Shown: positions 1 to 5,702 of the stretch, in pieces | Numbering within the stretch: the stretch's first letter is position 1 | Layout: every line of letters begins with the position of its first letter | Source of the DNA: Comamonadaceae bacterium | GTDB lineage: Bacteria; Pseudomonadota; Gammaproteobacteria; Burkholderiales; Burkholderiaceae_C | Reading direction: 5' to 3' | Length of the DNA: 5,750 bases | Assembly: GCA_947458345.1 (NCBI GenBank) | Contig: CANHBU010000144.1 | Span: forward strand, 1-5,750 | Notes under the pieces: model-generated | Seen by the model: only the letters and a program-made list of their open reading frames with translations | The model's database searches: none | What the model was told of the DNA's origin: nothing | Position numbers and translations under genes: made by a program

Positions 1-8
1 AGGCCACC

Positions 9-794
9 ATGAACTCAGACGACCTCGAACTACAGCGCCACGGCGAGCACCAAGAAGTGGCGATCGTGCGTCTGCGGCGGCCGGCCAAGCGCAACGCGCT
101 CAACGACCGCCTGGTGCTCTCGATTCGGCAGCTGTTCGAGACGCTGCCCGAGGGCGTGCGCGCCGTTGTGCTCGACGGCGAGGGCGATCACTTCTGCGCG
201 GGACTGGACCTGTCGGAGCTCAAGGAACGCGATGCGGCCCAAGGCCTGCACCATTCACGCATGTGGCACGCAGCCCTGGAGCGGCTGCAGCTGGGGACGG
301 TGCCGGTCATCGCCGCCTTACACGGCGCGGTGGTCGGCGGCGGCCTCGAATTGGCCAGCGCCTGCCACATCCGGGTGGCCGACGAAACCACCTTTTACGC
401 GCTGCCCGAGGGCACGCGCGGCATCTTCGTGGGCGGCGGCGGCTCCGTGCGCATCCCGCGCCTGATCGGCGTGGCCCGGATGACCGACATGATGCTCACC
501 GGCCGCGTCTACGATGCGGCCGAAGGCGAGCGCATCGGTCTGGCCCAGTACCTGGTGCCCAAGGGGCAGGCCTTAAGCAAGGCTCTGGAGCTGGCGCTTA
601 AGGTGGCGCAAAACGCACCGATGACCAATTACGCCCTCATGCACGCCTTGCCGCGCATCGCAGAGCAGCCGGCCGACCAGGGTTATCTCACGGAAGCTCT
701 GGTTTCAGCGATCGCGCAAAGCGCACCCGAAGCCAAGGCGCGGGTGCGGGCCTTCCTGGAGGGCAAAGCGCCCAAGGTGCAAAAGGCAAGCTGA
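9..794 (+). CDS. Enoyl-CoA hydratase (crotonase family), probably acting on an aryl-enoyl-CoA
   Basis: A 261-residue protein of usual crotonase length. It probably adds water across the 2,3 double bond of an enoyl-CoA in the cytoplasm; from its neighbours the substrate is likely a hydroxycinnamoyl-CoA (inference). Seen directly: the first oxyanion-hole segment HFCAGLDL (residues 61-68), the second, HGAVVGGGLELA (105-116), then LPEG (132-135) and the glycine-rich loop VGGGGS (141-146) before RIPRLIG. E114 and E134 are 20 residues apart, matching the two catalytic glutamates of rat mitochondrial enoyl-CoA hydratase (Glu144 and Glu164). Feruloyl-CoA hydratase-lyases keep only the second, so a plain hydratase is more likely. 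The ATG at 9 has an AGG at bases 1-3 as a possible partial Shine-Dalgarno; its promoter and any earlier operon genes lie off the window. The gene is 33 bp upstream of the ligase. Family is near certain; substrate is not. Confidence 0.93.
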   Translation: MNSDDLELQRHGEHQEVAIVRLRRPAKRNALNDRLVLSIRQLFETLPEGVRAVVLDGEGDHFCAGLDLSELKERDAAQGLHHSRMWHAALERLQLGTVPVIAALHGAVVGGGLELASACHIRVADETTFYALPEGTRGIFVGGGGSVRIPRLIGVARMTDMMLTGRVYDAAEGERIGLAQYLVPKGQALSKALELALKVAQNAPMTNYALMHALPRIAEQPADQGYLTEALVSAIAQSAPEAKARVRAFLEGKAPKVQKAS

Positions 795-827
795 CCTCAC
801 AACTCAAGCCAGGCACGCAGGCCCCAG

Positions 828-2699
828 ATGAACACCCCAAGATTTCGCCCCCTGACCTTTGGCGTGCAGCGGATCGTGCTGCAAGACTGTGCAGCGGGCG
901 TGCAATACCTGCAGGCCGATCAAGACCTGCAAGCCTATCCCGAGCGCATGAGCGACCGGCTCAAGCACTGGGGCGAAGCGGCTCCCCATCGCACCTTCAT
1001 GGCCCGCCGCATCAAGCTGGCCGATGGCTCACTGGGGGCCTGGCGGGAGGTGAGCTATGCGCAGGCTTGGTCCACGGCATGCGCGATTGCGCAGGGCCTG
1101 ATCGATCGGGGGCTCAGCGCCGAGCGGCCCGTGGCCATCCTCAGTGAAAACGACTTGGAGCACGCCTTGCTTGCCCTGGGCTGTCTGGTCGCGGGCGTGC
1201 CGTTTGTGCCGGTCTCACCGCCCTACAGCCTGATCAGCCAAGACTACGACAAGCTCAAACATGTCTTGCGCGTGAGCACGCCCGGTCTGGTCTTTGCCGC
1301 CGATGCACGCTACGGCCCGGCCATAGCCGCCTGTGTTCCCCCTGAGGTCGAAGTGCTGATCGGCCAAGGCTCGCTCCAAGGGCGCGCTTGCACCGACTTT
1401 TCGGCGCTGTGCGCGACTGCAGTGACGCCGGCAGTAGAGGCCGCGCGTTTGGCCACCGGTCCCGACACGATCGCCAAGCTCTTGTTTACCAGCGGCTCGA
1501 CCAAGCTGCCCAAGGCGGTGATCAACACCCATCGCATGTGGTGCGCCAATCAGCAGCAGATGAGCCAGTCCATGCCGGTGCTCAAGGACAGCGATTTGGT
1601 ACTGGTTGACTGGCTGCCCTGGAACCACACCTTCGGCGGCAATCACAACTTTGGCATGGTGGTGTTTCATGGCGGCACGCTCTACATCGACGATGGCAAG
1701 CCCACGCCTGCGCTCATGCACGAGACCCTGCGCAACCTGCGCGAGATATCGCCAACGGTGTATTTCAACGTGCCGACCGGCTTTGAGGCGATCGCACAGG
1801 CCATGAAGACCGACGACCTGCTGCGCAAGACCCTGCTGGCGCGGGTCAAGATGTTCTTCTACGCCGGCGCCGCCCTGGCTCAGCCTATCTGGGACAGCCT
1901 GTACGAAAGCCAGGAGCGTGAAATCGGCGAGCGCATTGTGATGGGCACTGGGCTGGGCATGACGGAGTCCGGCCCATTTGGCATTTTTGTGACCAACCCC
2001 CATGTCAGGGCTGGCGATCTGGGCGTGCCCGCCCCCGGGCTGGAGCTCAAGCTGGTGCCGGTCGAGGGCAAGGTCGAGGTGCGCTACCGCGGCCCGAACA
2101 TCACGCCGGGCTACTGGCGCGAGCCGGAGCAAACGCAAGAATCCTTTGACGAGGAAGGCTTTTTCAAGACCGGCGATGCCGTGCGCTGGATCGACGAGAG
2201 CAACCGGCACCTGGGGCTCAAATTCGACGGCCGCATTGCCGAAGACTTCAAGCTCGCCACCGGCACCTTCGTCAGCGTCGGGCCTTTGCGCGCCCGCATC
2301 ATCGCCGCGGGCGCTCCCTACATCCAGGACGTGGTGATCACCGGCCTGAACATGAAGGAAGTTGGCGCCATGGTCTTTGCGACCCCGGCTGTGCGCGGGC
2401 TCAGCGGCCTGCCGGCCCAAGCCAGCCTGGGCGACGTGTTGAGCAGTGCGCCTGTGCTGGCCCACTTCCAGCGCGTGGTCAACGCCTTGGCCCAGACCAG
2501 CACGGGCAGCGCCAGCCGGGTGGCGCGCCTGTGCCTGCTGGCTCAGCCGCCGACGATTGACCGCGGTGAAATCACGGACAAGGGTTCGATCAACCAGCGT
2601 GCGGTGCTCCATCACCGCGCCGACATCGTGGCGGCTTTGCACGAAGGCCGTCTGCCCGCCACGATCCTTCCCCAGCCCTCAGACAAAGCCAGCCTATGA
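828..2699 (+). CDS. fcs: Feruloyl-CoA synthetase-like aryl-CoA ligase (ANL superfamily)
   Basis: A 623-residue adenylate-forming ligase, expected to activate an aromatic acid (ferulate, p-coumarate or a relative) with ATP and CoA. Length and architecture fit the feruloyl-CoA synthetase branch: an N-terminal segment with YPERMSDRLKHWGE, the phosphate-binding loop TSGSTKLPKAV (residues 221-231), the A5 motif GMTESGP (377-383), the ribose-binding aspartate in FKTGD (D450), the branch-typical EDFKLATGTFVSVGPLR, and a C-terminal DKGSINQR whose K585 sits where the adenylation lysine is expected. The phosphate loop is atypical, with K226 and A230 where glycines are usual (TSGSTGxPKGV). The ATG at 828 has an AGG at 819-821 with a 6-nt spacer. 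Its stop overlaps the thiolase start by 4 bp (ATGA), so the two are probably translationally coupled. The ligase class is secure; ferulate as the true substrate is inferred from family and neighbours, and other hydroxycinnamates or cinnamate are possible. Confidence 0.88.
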   Translation: MNTPRFRPLTFGVQRIVLQDCAAGVQYLQADQDLQAYPERMSDRLKHWGEAAPHRTFMARRIKLADGSLGAWREVSYAQAWSTACAIAQGLIDRGLSAERPVAILSENDLEHALLALGCLVAGVPFVPVSPPYSLISQDYDKLKHVLRVSTPGLVFAADARYGPAIAACVPPEVEVLIGQGSLQGRACTDFSALCATAVTPAVEAARLATGPDTIAKLLFTSGSTKLPKAVINTHRMWCANQQQMSQSMPVLKDSDLVLVDWLPWNHTFGGNHNFGMVVFHGGTLYIDDGKPTPALMHETLRNLREISPTVYFNVPTGFEAIAQAMKTDDLLRKTLLARVKMFFYAGAALAQPIWDSLYESQEREIGERIVMGTGLGMTESGPFGIFVTNPHVRAGDLGVPAPGLELKLVPVEGKVEVRYRGPNITPGYWREPEQTQESFDEEGFFKTGDAVRWIDESNRHLGLKFDGRIAEDFKLATGTFVSVGPLRARIIAAGAPYIQDVVITGLNMKEVGAMVFATPAVRGLSGLPAQASLGDVLSSAPVLAHFQRVVNALAQTSTGSASRVARLCLLAQPPTIDRGEITDKGSINQRAVLHHRADIVAALHEGRLPATILPQPSDKASL

Positions 2700-3943
2700 G
2701 TTCAGGTTTCTTTCAGACCTTTCGCGATGTCGTCATGCTCGGCGGGGTACGCACGCCCCTGGTCGATTACTGCGGTGCGCTGGGCCACATCTCTCCGACC
2801 GATCTGGGCATCAAGGCTGCGCGCGAGAGCCTCAAGCGTGCGGGCATGAGCGGGCGCGACATCGGGTCGGTGCTGGTCGGCAATATGGCCCCAGGCGACT
2901 TTGACCAGTTCATGTTCCCGCGCCATGTGGGACTCTACTCTGGCGTGCCGGTCGAGGTGCCTGCGCTCATGACGCAGCGCATTTGTGGCACCGGCTTCGA
3001 GCTTTTTCGCCAGGCCGGCGAGCAAATCGAGCTCGGCCTGACGCAGACGGCGCTGCTGGTCGGTGCCGAGAGCATGACGCGCAATCCAATTGCAGCCTTC
3101 GATCACCGCACGGGCTTCAAGCTCGGCGCGCCCGTGGGCTTCAAGGACTTCGTGTGCGAGGCGCTGCAAGACTCGGCACCGGGCATCAACATGATCCAGA
3201 CCGCCGAGAACCTTGCCAAAAAATACCAGATCAGCCGCCAGGAGGTCGACGCCTTCGCCTCGTCTTCCTTTGCCAAGGCGGTCGCCGCACAGGACAGCGG
3301 TTTTCTGGCCGGCGAGATCACGCCGATCGTCAGCGAGACCTTCGAGGCCAGCGGCTACCACGCCCGCAGCATCCGGCTGCACGGCAAGCTCACTGAGGTG
3401 GCACGCGACAGCCACCCTCGCCTCTCGCCGCCTGAGGTGCTGGCCAAGCTCAGGGCTGTGCACGAGGGCGGCGTGCAAACCGGCGGCAACAGCTCCGCCC
3501 TGGTCGATGCGGCGGCGGCCTGTGTGGTCACCTCCGGCGCCTATGCGCGTGAGCGGGGCCTGCAGGCCATGGCCCGCGTTGCGGCGGCCTCGGTGGTGGG
3601 CGTGCCGCCCGAGATCATGGGCATCGGTCCTGCCCCGGCCATCGGACTGCTGCTCGAGCGCACGGGCCTGCAACTCGGACAGATTGGCCGCTTTGAAATC
3701 AATGAAGCGCAAGGGGCGCAAACCTTGGCGGTGGCCAAGGAATTGGGGCTCGATTTGGCTCGCCTCAATGTCAATGGCGGCGCCATCGCGCTGGGCCATC
3801 CGCTGGCGGCCACAGGGGTTCGCCTGACGGTCACGCTGGCACGCGAGCTCGAGCGATCGGGTCAGCGCTGGGGCATCAGCAGCGCCTGCGTGGGCGGCGG
3901 CCAAGGCATCGCCCTCCTGATTGAAAACCTGCGCGCTGCCTGA
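2696..3943 (+). CDS. Thiolase-family acyltransferase (3-ketoacyl-CoA thiolase)
   Basis: A 415-residue thiolase, slightly longer than the usual 390-400. It is expected to cleave a 3-ketoacyl-CoA with free CoA, releasing acetyl-CoA; here the likely substrate is a 3-aryl-3-oxopropionyl-CoA, giving an aroyl-CoA (inference). Visible catalytic features: nucleophilic C97 in QRICGTG, H368 in GHPLAATG, and the second active-site cysteine C398 in SACVGGGQG. Other thiolase hallmarks are GAESMTRNP, the helix after AENLAKKYQISRQEVDAFA, GGNSSALVDAAAA, and VNGGAIALGHP. The usual NEAFA segment reads NEAQG (336-340), so the normally aromatic residue lining the acyl pocket is a glutamine. The ATG overlaps the ligase stop (ATGA) and has no clear Shine-Dalgarno, which fits coupling to the upstream gene. 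A biosynthetic acetoacetyl-CoA thiolase is less likely given the NEAF change and the aromatic neighbours. Confidence 0.92.
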   Translation: MSSGFFQTFRDVVMLGGVRTPLVDYCGALGHISPTDLGIKAARESLKRAGMSGRDIGSVLVGNMAPGDFDQFMFPRHVGLYSGVPVEVPALMTQRICGTGFELFRQAGEQIELGLTQTALLVGAESMTRNPIAAFDHRTGFKLGAPVGFKDFVCEALQDSAPGINMIQTAENLAKKYQISRQEVDAFASSSFAKAVAAQDSGFLAGEITPIVSETFEASGYHARSIRLHGKLTEVARDSHPRLSPPEVLAKLRAVHEGGVQTGGNSSALVDAAAACVVTSGAYARERGLQAMARVAAASVVGVPPEIMGIGPAPAIGLLLERTGLQLGQIGRFEINEAQGAQTLAVAKELGLDLARLNVNGGAIALGHPLAATGVRLTVTLARELERSGQRWGISSACVGGGQGIALLIENLRAA

Positions 3944-3965
3944 GCGGCAAGAACCGAGACACATC

Positions 3966-4382
3966 ATGAGCAAAACCGTCGTTTACGAAGTAGAGGTCAT
4001 GTTTGGCGACTGCGACCCCGCTGGGATCGTTTTTTTTGCCAACTTCAACAAGTGGATGGACGCCTCCTCCCTTAATTTTTTCGTCCGCTGCGGCATCCCC
4101 CCGTGGCGAGAGCTGGTCAAGACCACCCACATCATTGGAACCCCCCTGCTGGAAATTCATACCAAGTTCTATAAGACCGCGACCTACGGCGAGCGGCTGC
4201 AAATCCACACCAGCGTGCAGGAGTGGCGCGAAAAGGTGTTCGTGCACAAGCATCTGGTCAAGCGCGATGAGCTCCTGCTGTGCGAAGGACTCGAAACCCG
4301 CGCCATCTGCGTGCGCATGCCCGGCCAGGACCAGATCAAGGCCATCGCCATCCCACCGGACATCAAGGCCAAGTGCCTGTAA
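3966..4382 (+). CDS. 4-hydroxybenzoyl-CoA thioesterase-like hotdog-fold hydrolase
   Basis: A 138-residue single-domain hotdog protein, the usual length for 4-hydroxybenzoyl-CoA thioesterases, which hydrolyse an aroyl-CoA to the free acid and CoA. The N-terminal block FGDCDPAGIV (residues 13-22) followed by NFNKWMDASS matches the Pseudomonas CBS3 enzyme, as recalled, at the same numbering, including D17, the catalytic aspartate of that enzyme. Further similar blocks are IPPWRELV, GTPLLE and the QEWREKVFV strand. It follows the thiolase by 22 bp, so it probably releases hydroxybenzoate or vanillate from the aroyl-CoA that the thiolase makes. The ATG at 3966 was chosen because the family similarity begins within a few residues of it; a TTG 45 bp upstream would only run into the thiolase 3' end. 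A GAG at 3956-3958 is at best a weak ribosome site. The coding sequence has a T8 tract at 4030-4037 but is intact. YbgC/Tol-Pal-type thioesterases share the fold, but the resemblance to the CBS3 type is closer. Confidence 0.9.
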   Translation: MSKTVVYEVEVMFGDCDPAGIVFFANFNKWMDASSLNFFVRCGIPPWRELVKTTHIIGTPLLEIHTKFYKTATYGERLQIHTSVQEWREKVFVHKHLVKRDELLLCEGLETRAICVRMPGQDQIKAIAIPPDIKAKCL

Positions 4383-4996
4383 TGGCCCCAAATGTGATCT
4401 GCGACGGTGCCCAGCCGAGCGGCGCCCGCCTGCGGCCCATGGCGGCGGGCATGGCCCGATCCGAGGCTCAGGCGCGCGCGCCTTCCCTGCCAGCCCCAAA
4501 GGGGCGCGGCCAAAGCAAAGGGTCCGGCAGCAAGGGGTCCGGCGGCAAGGTTCCCGGCGAGTCAGCCACAGAGCCAGTTGACGCCAGCTATCTGGAGGGG
4601 CTAATCGGTTACAACGCCCGACGCGCCGCGCTGACCGTCATTGCGGTGTTCTTGGAGCGCATGAAGCCCTACGGGCTGCGGCCGGTCGACTTTTCCACAC
4701 TGTCTCTGATCGCGCACAACCCCGGAATCACCGCTCGCCAGCTCTGCCACGCCCTGGGCGTCTTGCCCCCGAACATGGTGGGACTGATCAACGGACTCGA
4801 GCAGCGCACGCTGATTGAGCGCCGCCCCCACCCAAGCGACCGCCGGGCCCAGGGCCTGCACCTGAGCGCCCACGCGGTGCCGATGATGCAGGCGGCAGAG
4901 CGCACGGCAGCACAAATCGAGCAGGAGGCGGCGCACCGGCTCAGCCCGGCAGAGCAAAAGACTTTGATGCGGCTGCTGCAAAAGATCTACCGATGA
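4382..4996 (+). CDS. MarR-family winged-helix transcriptional regulator with a long N-terminal extension
   Basis: A 204-residue protein whose C-terminal two thirds (about 68-204) are a MarR domain: dimerisation helix from 70, a helix-turn-helix with recognition helix around [16 protein letters not shown] (126-141), the wing [16 protein letters not shown] (147-162) with the family's typical P-x-DRR, and a closing helix rich in Ala, Glu and Gln. MarR proteins commonly repress catabolic operons and release DNA on binding a ligand; in hydroxycinnamate clusters (for example CouR of Rhodopseudomonas palustris) the ligand is the aroyl-enoyl-CoA. That role is inferred here from position. Residues 1-66 precede the domain and are basic, Gly/Ser/Pro/Ala-rich and probably disordered, including a 15-bp tandem repeat. 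The ATG at 4382 overlaps the thioesterase stop (TAATG), supporting coupled translation; in-frame ATGs at 4439 and 4451 would shorten the extension by 19 or 23 residues. The operator is not visible in the window. Confidence 0.88.
   Translation: MAPNVICDGAQPSGARLRPMAAGMARSEAQARAPSLPAPKGRGQSKGSGSKGSGGKVPGESATEPVDASYLEGLIGYNARRAALTVIAVFLERMKPYGLRPVDFSTLSLIAHNPGITARQLCHALGVLPPNMVGLINGLEQRTLIERRPHPSDRRAQGLHLSAHAVPMMQAAERTAAQIEQEAAHRLSPAEQKTLMRLLQKIYR
4514..4558 (+). repeat. Three 15-bp in-frame tandem repeats in the MarR N-terminal extension
   Basis: Three consecutive 15-base units lie at 4514-4528, 4529-4543 and 4544-4558, encoding [10 protein letters not shown] and GKVPG. The first two differ at one base; the third is more diverged. 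A preceding KGRGQ (4499-4513) may be an older copy. Just upstream are a perfect 12-bp palindrome, GGCGCGCGCGCC (4471-4482), and a short inverted repeat, GCCCC-AAA-GGGGC (4493-4505). The unit keeps reading frame, so copy-number change by slippage would lengthen or shorten the linker by five residues without breaking the regulator. Confidence 0.8.
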
Positions 4997-5096
4997 GCAC
5001 GGCCGGCCCGGTGGCGCCTGCGCGCCCGCTTGCCTTGAAAACGCGCCAGCTGACCCAAGCTTGAAGTCAGAGTTGTTCACCCACGGCCCAGCGCTT
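4997..5096. other. Intergenic region between the MarR gene and grpE
   Basis: This 100-bp gap separates the catabolic cluster from grpE. It starts with very GC-rich, self-complementary sequence: the palindrome GGCCGGCC (5001-5008) and a 5-bp stem GGCGC-CTGC-GCGCC (5013-5026). Neither is followed by a T-run, so no canonical intrinsic terminator ends the catabolic unit here, and read-through or Rho-dependent ending are both possible. The second half carries the sigma32-like promoter described separately. No small open reading frame with convincing features was seen. Confidence 0.6.
5034..5061 (+). promoter_or_regulatory. Candidate sigma32 (heat-shock) promoter of grpE
   Basis: CTTGAAA at 5034-5040 matches the sigma32 -35 element exactly. 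After a 13-bp spacer (14 from CTTGAA), CCCAAGCT at 5054-5061 agrees with the -10 consensus CCCCATNT at five of seven specified positions. Transcription would begin near 5068, giving grpE a leader of about 29 nt and excluding a TTG start at 5061. Position directly upstream of a heat-shock gene strengthens the call. No CIRCE element (HrcA operator) is visible nearby. Confidence 0.65.
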
Positions 5097-5663
5097 ATGT
5101 CAGAAACAGAAAAAACCCATAAAGATCAAAATACTTTTGATCAAACTAGAAGCTCTACTTCAAGTGCTGATGAGTTCAGCGGCACAGGTCCAGAAGACCG
5201 AATCAAGCAGCTTGAAGCGGATTTGGCTGAACTCAAAGCCAAAAATATCGATCTGGCTGACAGCTATTTGCGCGCCAAGGCCGATGCGGAGAACGCACGC
5301 CGACGGGCCGAAGAAGAGATCGCCAAAGCCCGAAAGTTCGCGCTCGAGGCTTTTGCCGAGAGCCTGCTGCCGGTGACCGACAGCCTCGAGGCGGGTCTGC
5401 AGATCAAAGACGCCAGCGCCGATCAGATCCGAACCGGAACCGAGGCGACTTTGAAGCAACTCAAGAGCGCGCTCGAGCGCAACCGGGTCATGGAGATCGC
5501 GCCGCCTGCCGGCACCAAATTCGACCCGCATCAGCACCAAGCCATCAGTGTGGTGCCCGCTGAGCAGGAAGCCAATACCGTTGTGGGCGTGCTGCAAAAG
5601 GGCTACCTGATTGCCGAGCGGGTGCTGCGGCCAGCCCTGGTCACCGTGGCTGCCCCCAAGTAA
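5097..5663 (+). CDS. grpE: GrpE, nucleotide exchange factor of the DnaK chaperone
   Basis: A 188-residue GrpE homologue that drives ADP release from DnaK in the cytoplasmic DnaK-DnaJ-GrpE folding cycle. Order of parts: a polar, probably disordered N-terminus (1-32); a long coiled-coil dimerisation helix (about 33-85, with [18 protein letters not shown]); the short helix bundle around [16 protein letters not shown] (86-101); and the C-terminal beta domain that contacts DnaK, with FDPHQHQAI (142-150) and the signature [21 protein letters not shown] (162-182). Length is normal. The ATG at 5097 is preferred over a TTG at 5061 because the latter falls in the promoter and adds residues unlike GrpE; no strong Shine-Dalgarno precedes either. 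The first 30 codons are much more AT-rich than the rest and contain an 8-bp inverted repeat. Downstream bases look like a dnaK leader, giving the common grpE-dnaK order. Confidence 0.97.
   Translation: MSETEKTHKDQNTFDQTRSSTSSADEFSGTGPEDRIKQLEADLAELKAKNIDLADSYLRAKADAENARRRAEEEIAKARKFALEAFAESLLPVTDSLEAGLQIKDASADQIRTGTEATLKQLKSALERNRVMEIAPPAGTKFDPHQHQAISVVPAEQEANTVVGVLQKGYLIAERVLRPALVTVAAPK
5124..5142 (+). repeat. AT-rich perfect inverted repeat at the 5' end of grpE
   Basis: GATCAAAA (5124-5131) and TTTTGATC (5135-5142) are perfect complements separated by TAC, giving an 8-bp stem with a 3-nt loop that begins 27 nt after the grpE start codon. The stem has only two G-C pairs, so in RNA it should be weak and temperature sensitive. 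It lies within the coding sequence, codons 10-16, and a regulatory role is unproven. Confidence 0.6.
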
Positions 5664-5666
5664 AGA

Positions 5667-5688
5667 CGCCGACCCTTGAAGTCCGGCG
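5667..5688 (+). other. Short stem-loop just after grpE
   Basis: CGCCGAC (5667-5673) pairs with GTCCGGCG (5681-5688) through seven base pairs and one bulged C, around the loop CCTTGAA. It begins 3 bases after the grpE stop codon. No T-run follows, so it is not a canonical intrinsic terminator. Its loop holds most of the putative dnaK -35 element, so the structure may simply be fortuitous; it could also weakly slow polymerase or protect the grpE 3' end. Confidence 0.4.
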
Positions 5689-5702
5689 ACTTATCCACAC
5701 AT
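5675..5702 (+). promoter_or_regulatory. Candidate sigma32 promoter, probably for dnaK beyond the window
   Basis: CTTGAA at 5675-5680 (preceded by CC, as in the extended sigma32 -35 element) is followed 14 bp later by CCACACAT at 5695-5702, agreeing with CCCCATNT at five of seven specified positions. The spacing equals that of the grpE candidate. Transcription would start near 5709. No coding sequence begins convincingly before 5750, so the remaining 87 bases after grpE are read as an untranslated leader; that the next gene is dnaK is inferred from the common gene order. Confidence 0.5.

Noticed and set aside
9..794. Calling the crotonase a feruloyl-CoA hydratase-lyase (vanillin-forming)
   Set aside because: Its neighbour suggests it, but both hydratase glutamates are present and the cluster contains a thiolase and thioesterase that such a route would not need.
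1215..2642. 475-codon open frame on the minus strand, opposite the ligase
   Set aside because: It has no recognisable domain, its composition (His-, Arg-, Gln- and Ala-rich) is that of antisense GC-rich coding DNA, and the + strand frame has clear ligase motifs.
3921..3965. Upstream TTG start for the thioesterase
   Set aside because: The extra 15 residues overlap the thiolase end and do not resemble the family, whose similarity begins near the ATG at 3966.
2702..3973. 423-codon open frame on the minus strand, opposite the thiolase
   Set aside because: It is a shadow of the thiolase with low-complexity composition and no family resemblance.
4691..4699. TTTTCCACA, a match to the relaxed DnaA box consensus
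   Set aside because: It is inside the MarR coding sequence as an isolated copy, and one such match is not surprising in a window of this size.
5013..5026. Stem GGCGC-CTGC-GCGCC as a terminator of the catabolic operon
   Set aside because: The stem is only 5 bp and no T-run follows.
5061..5096. TTG start for grpE giving 12 extra residues
   Set aside because: It would fall within or before the likely transcription start, and the added residues do not look like a GrpE N-terminus.
4997..5096. Search for a CIRCE (HrcA) operator before grpE
   Set aside because: No TTAGCACTC-N9-GAGTGCTAA-like inverted repeat is present here or in the bases after grpE.
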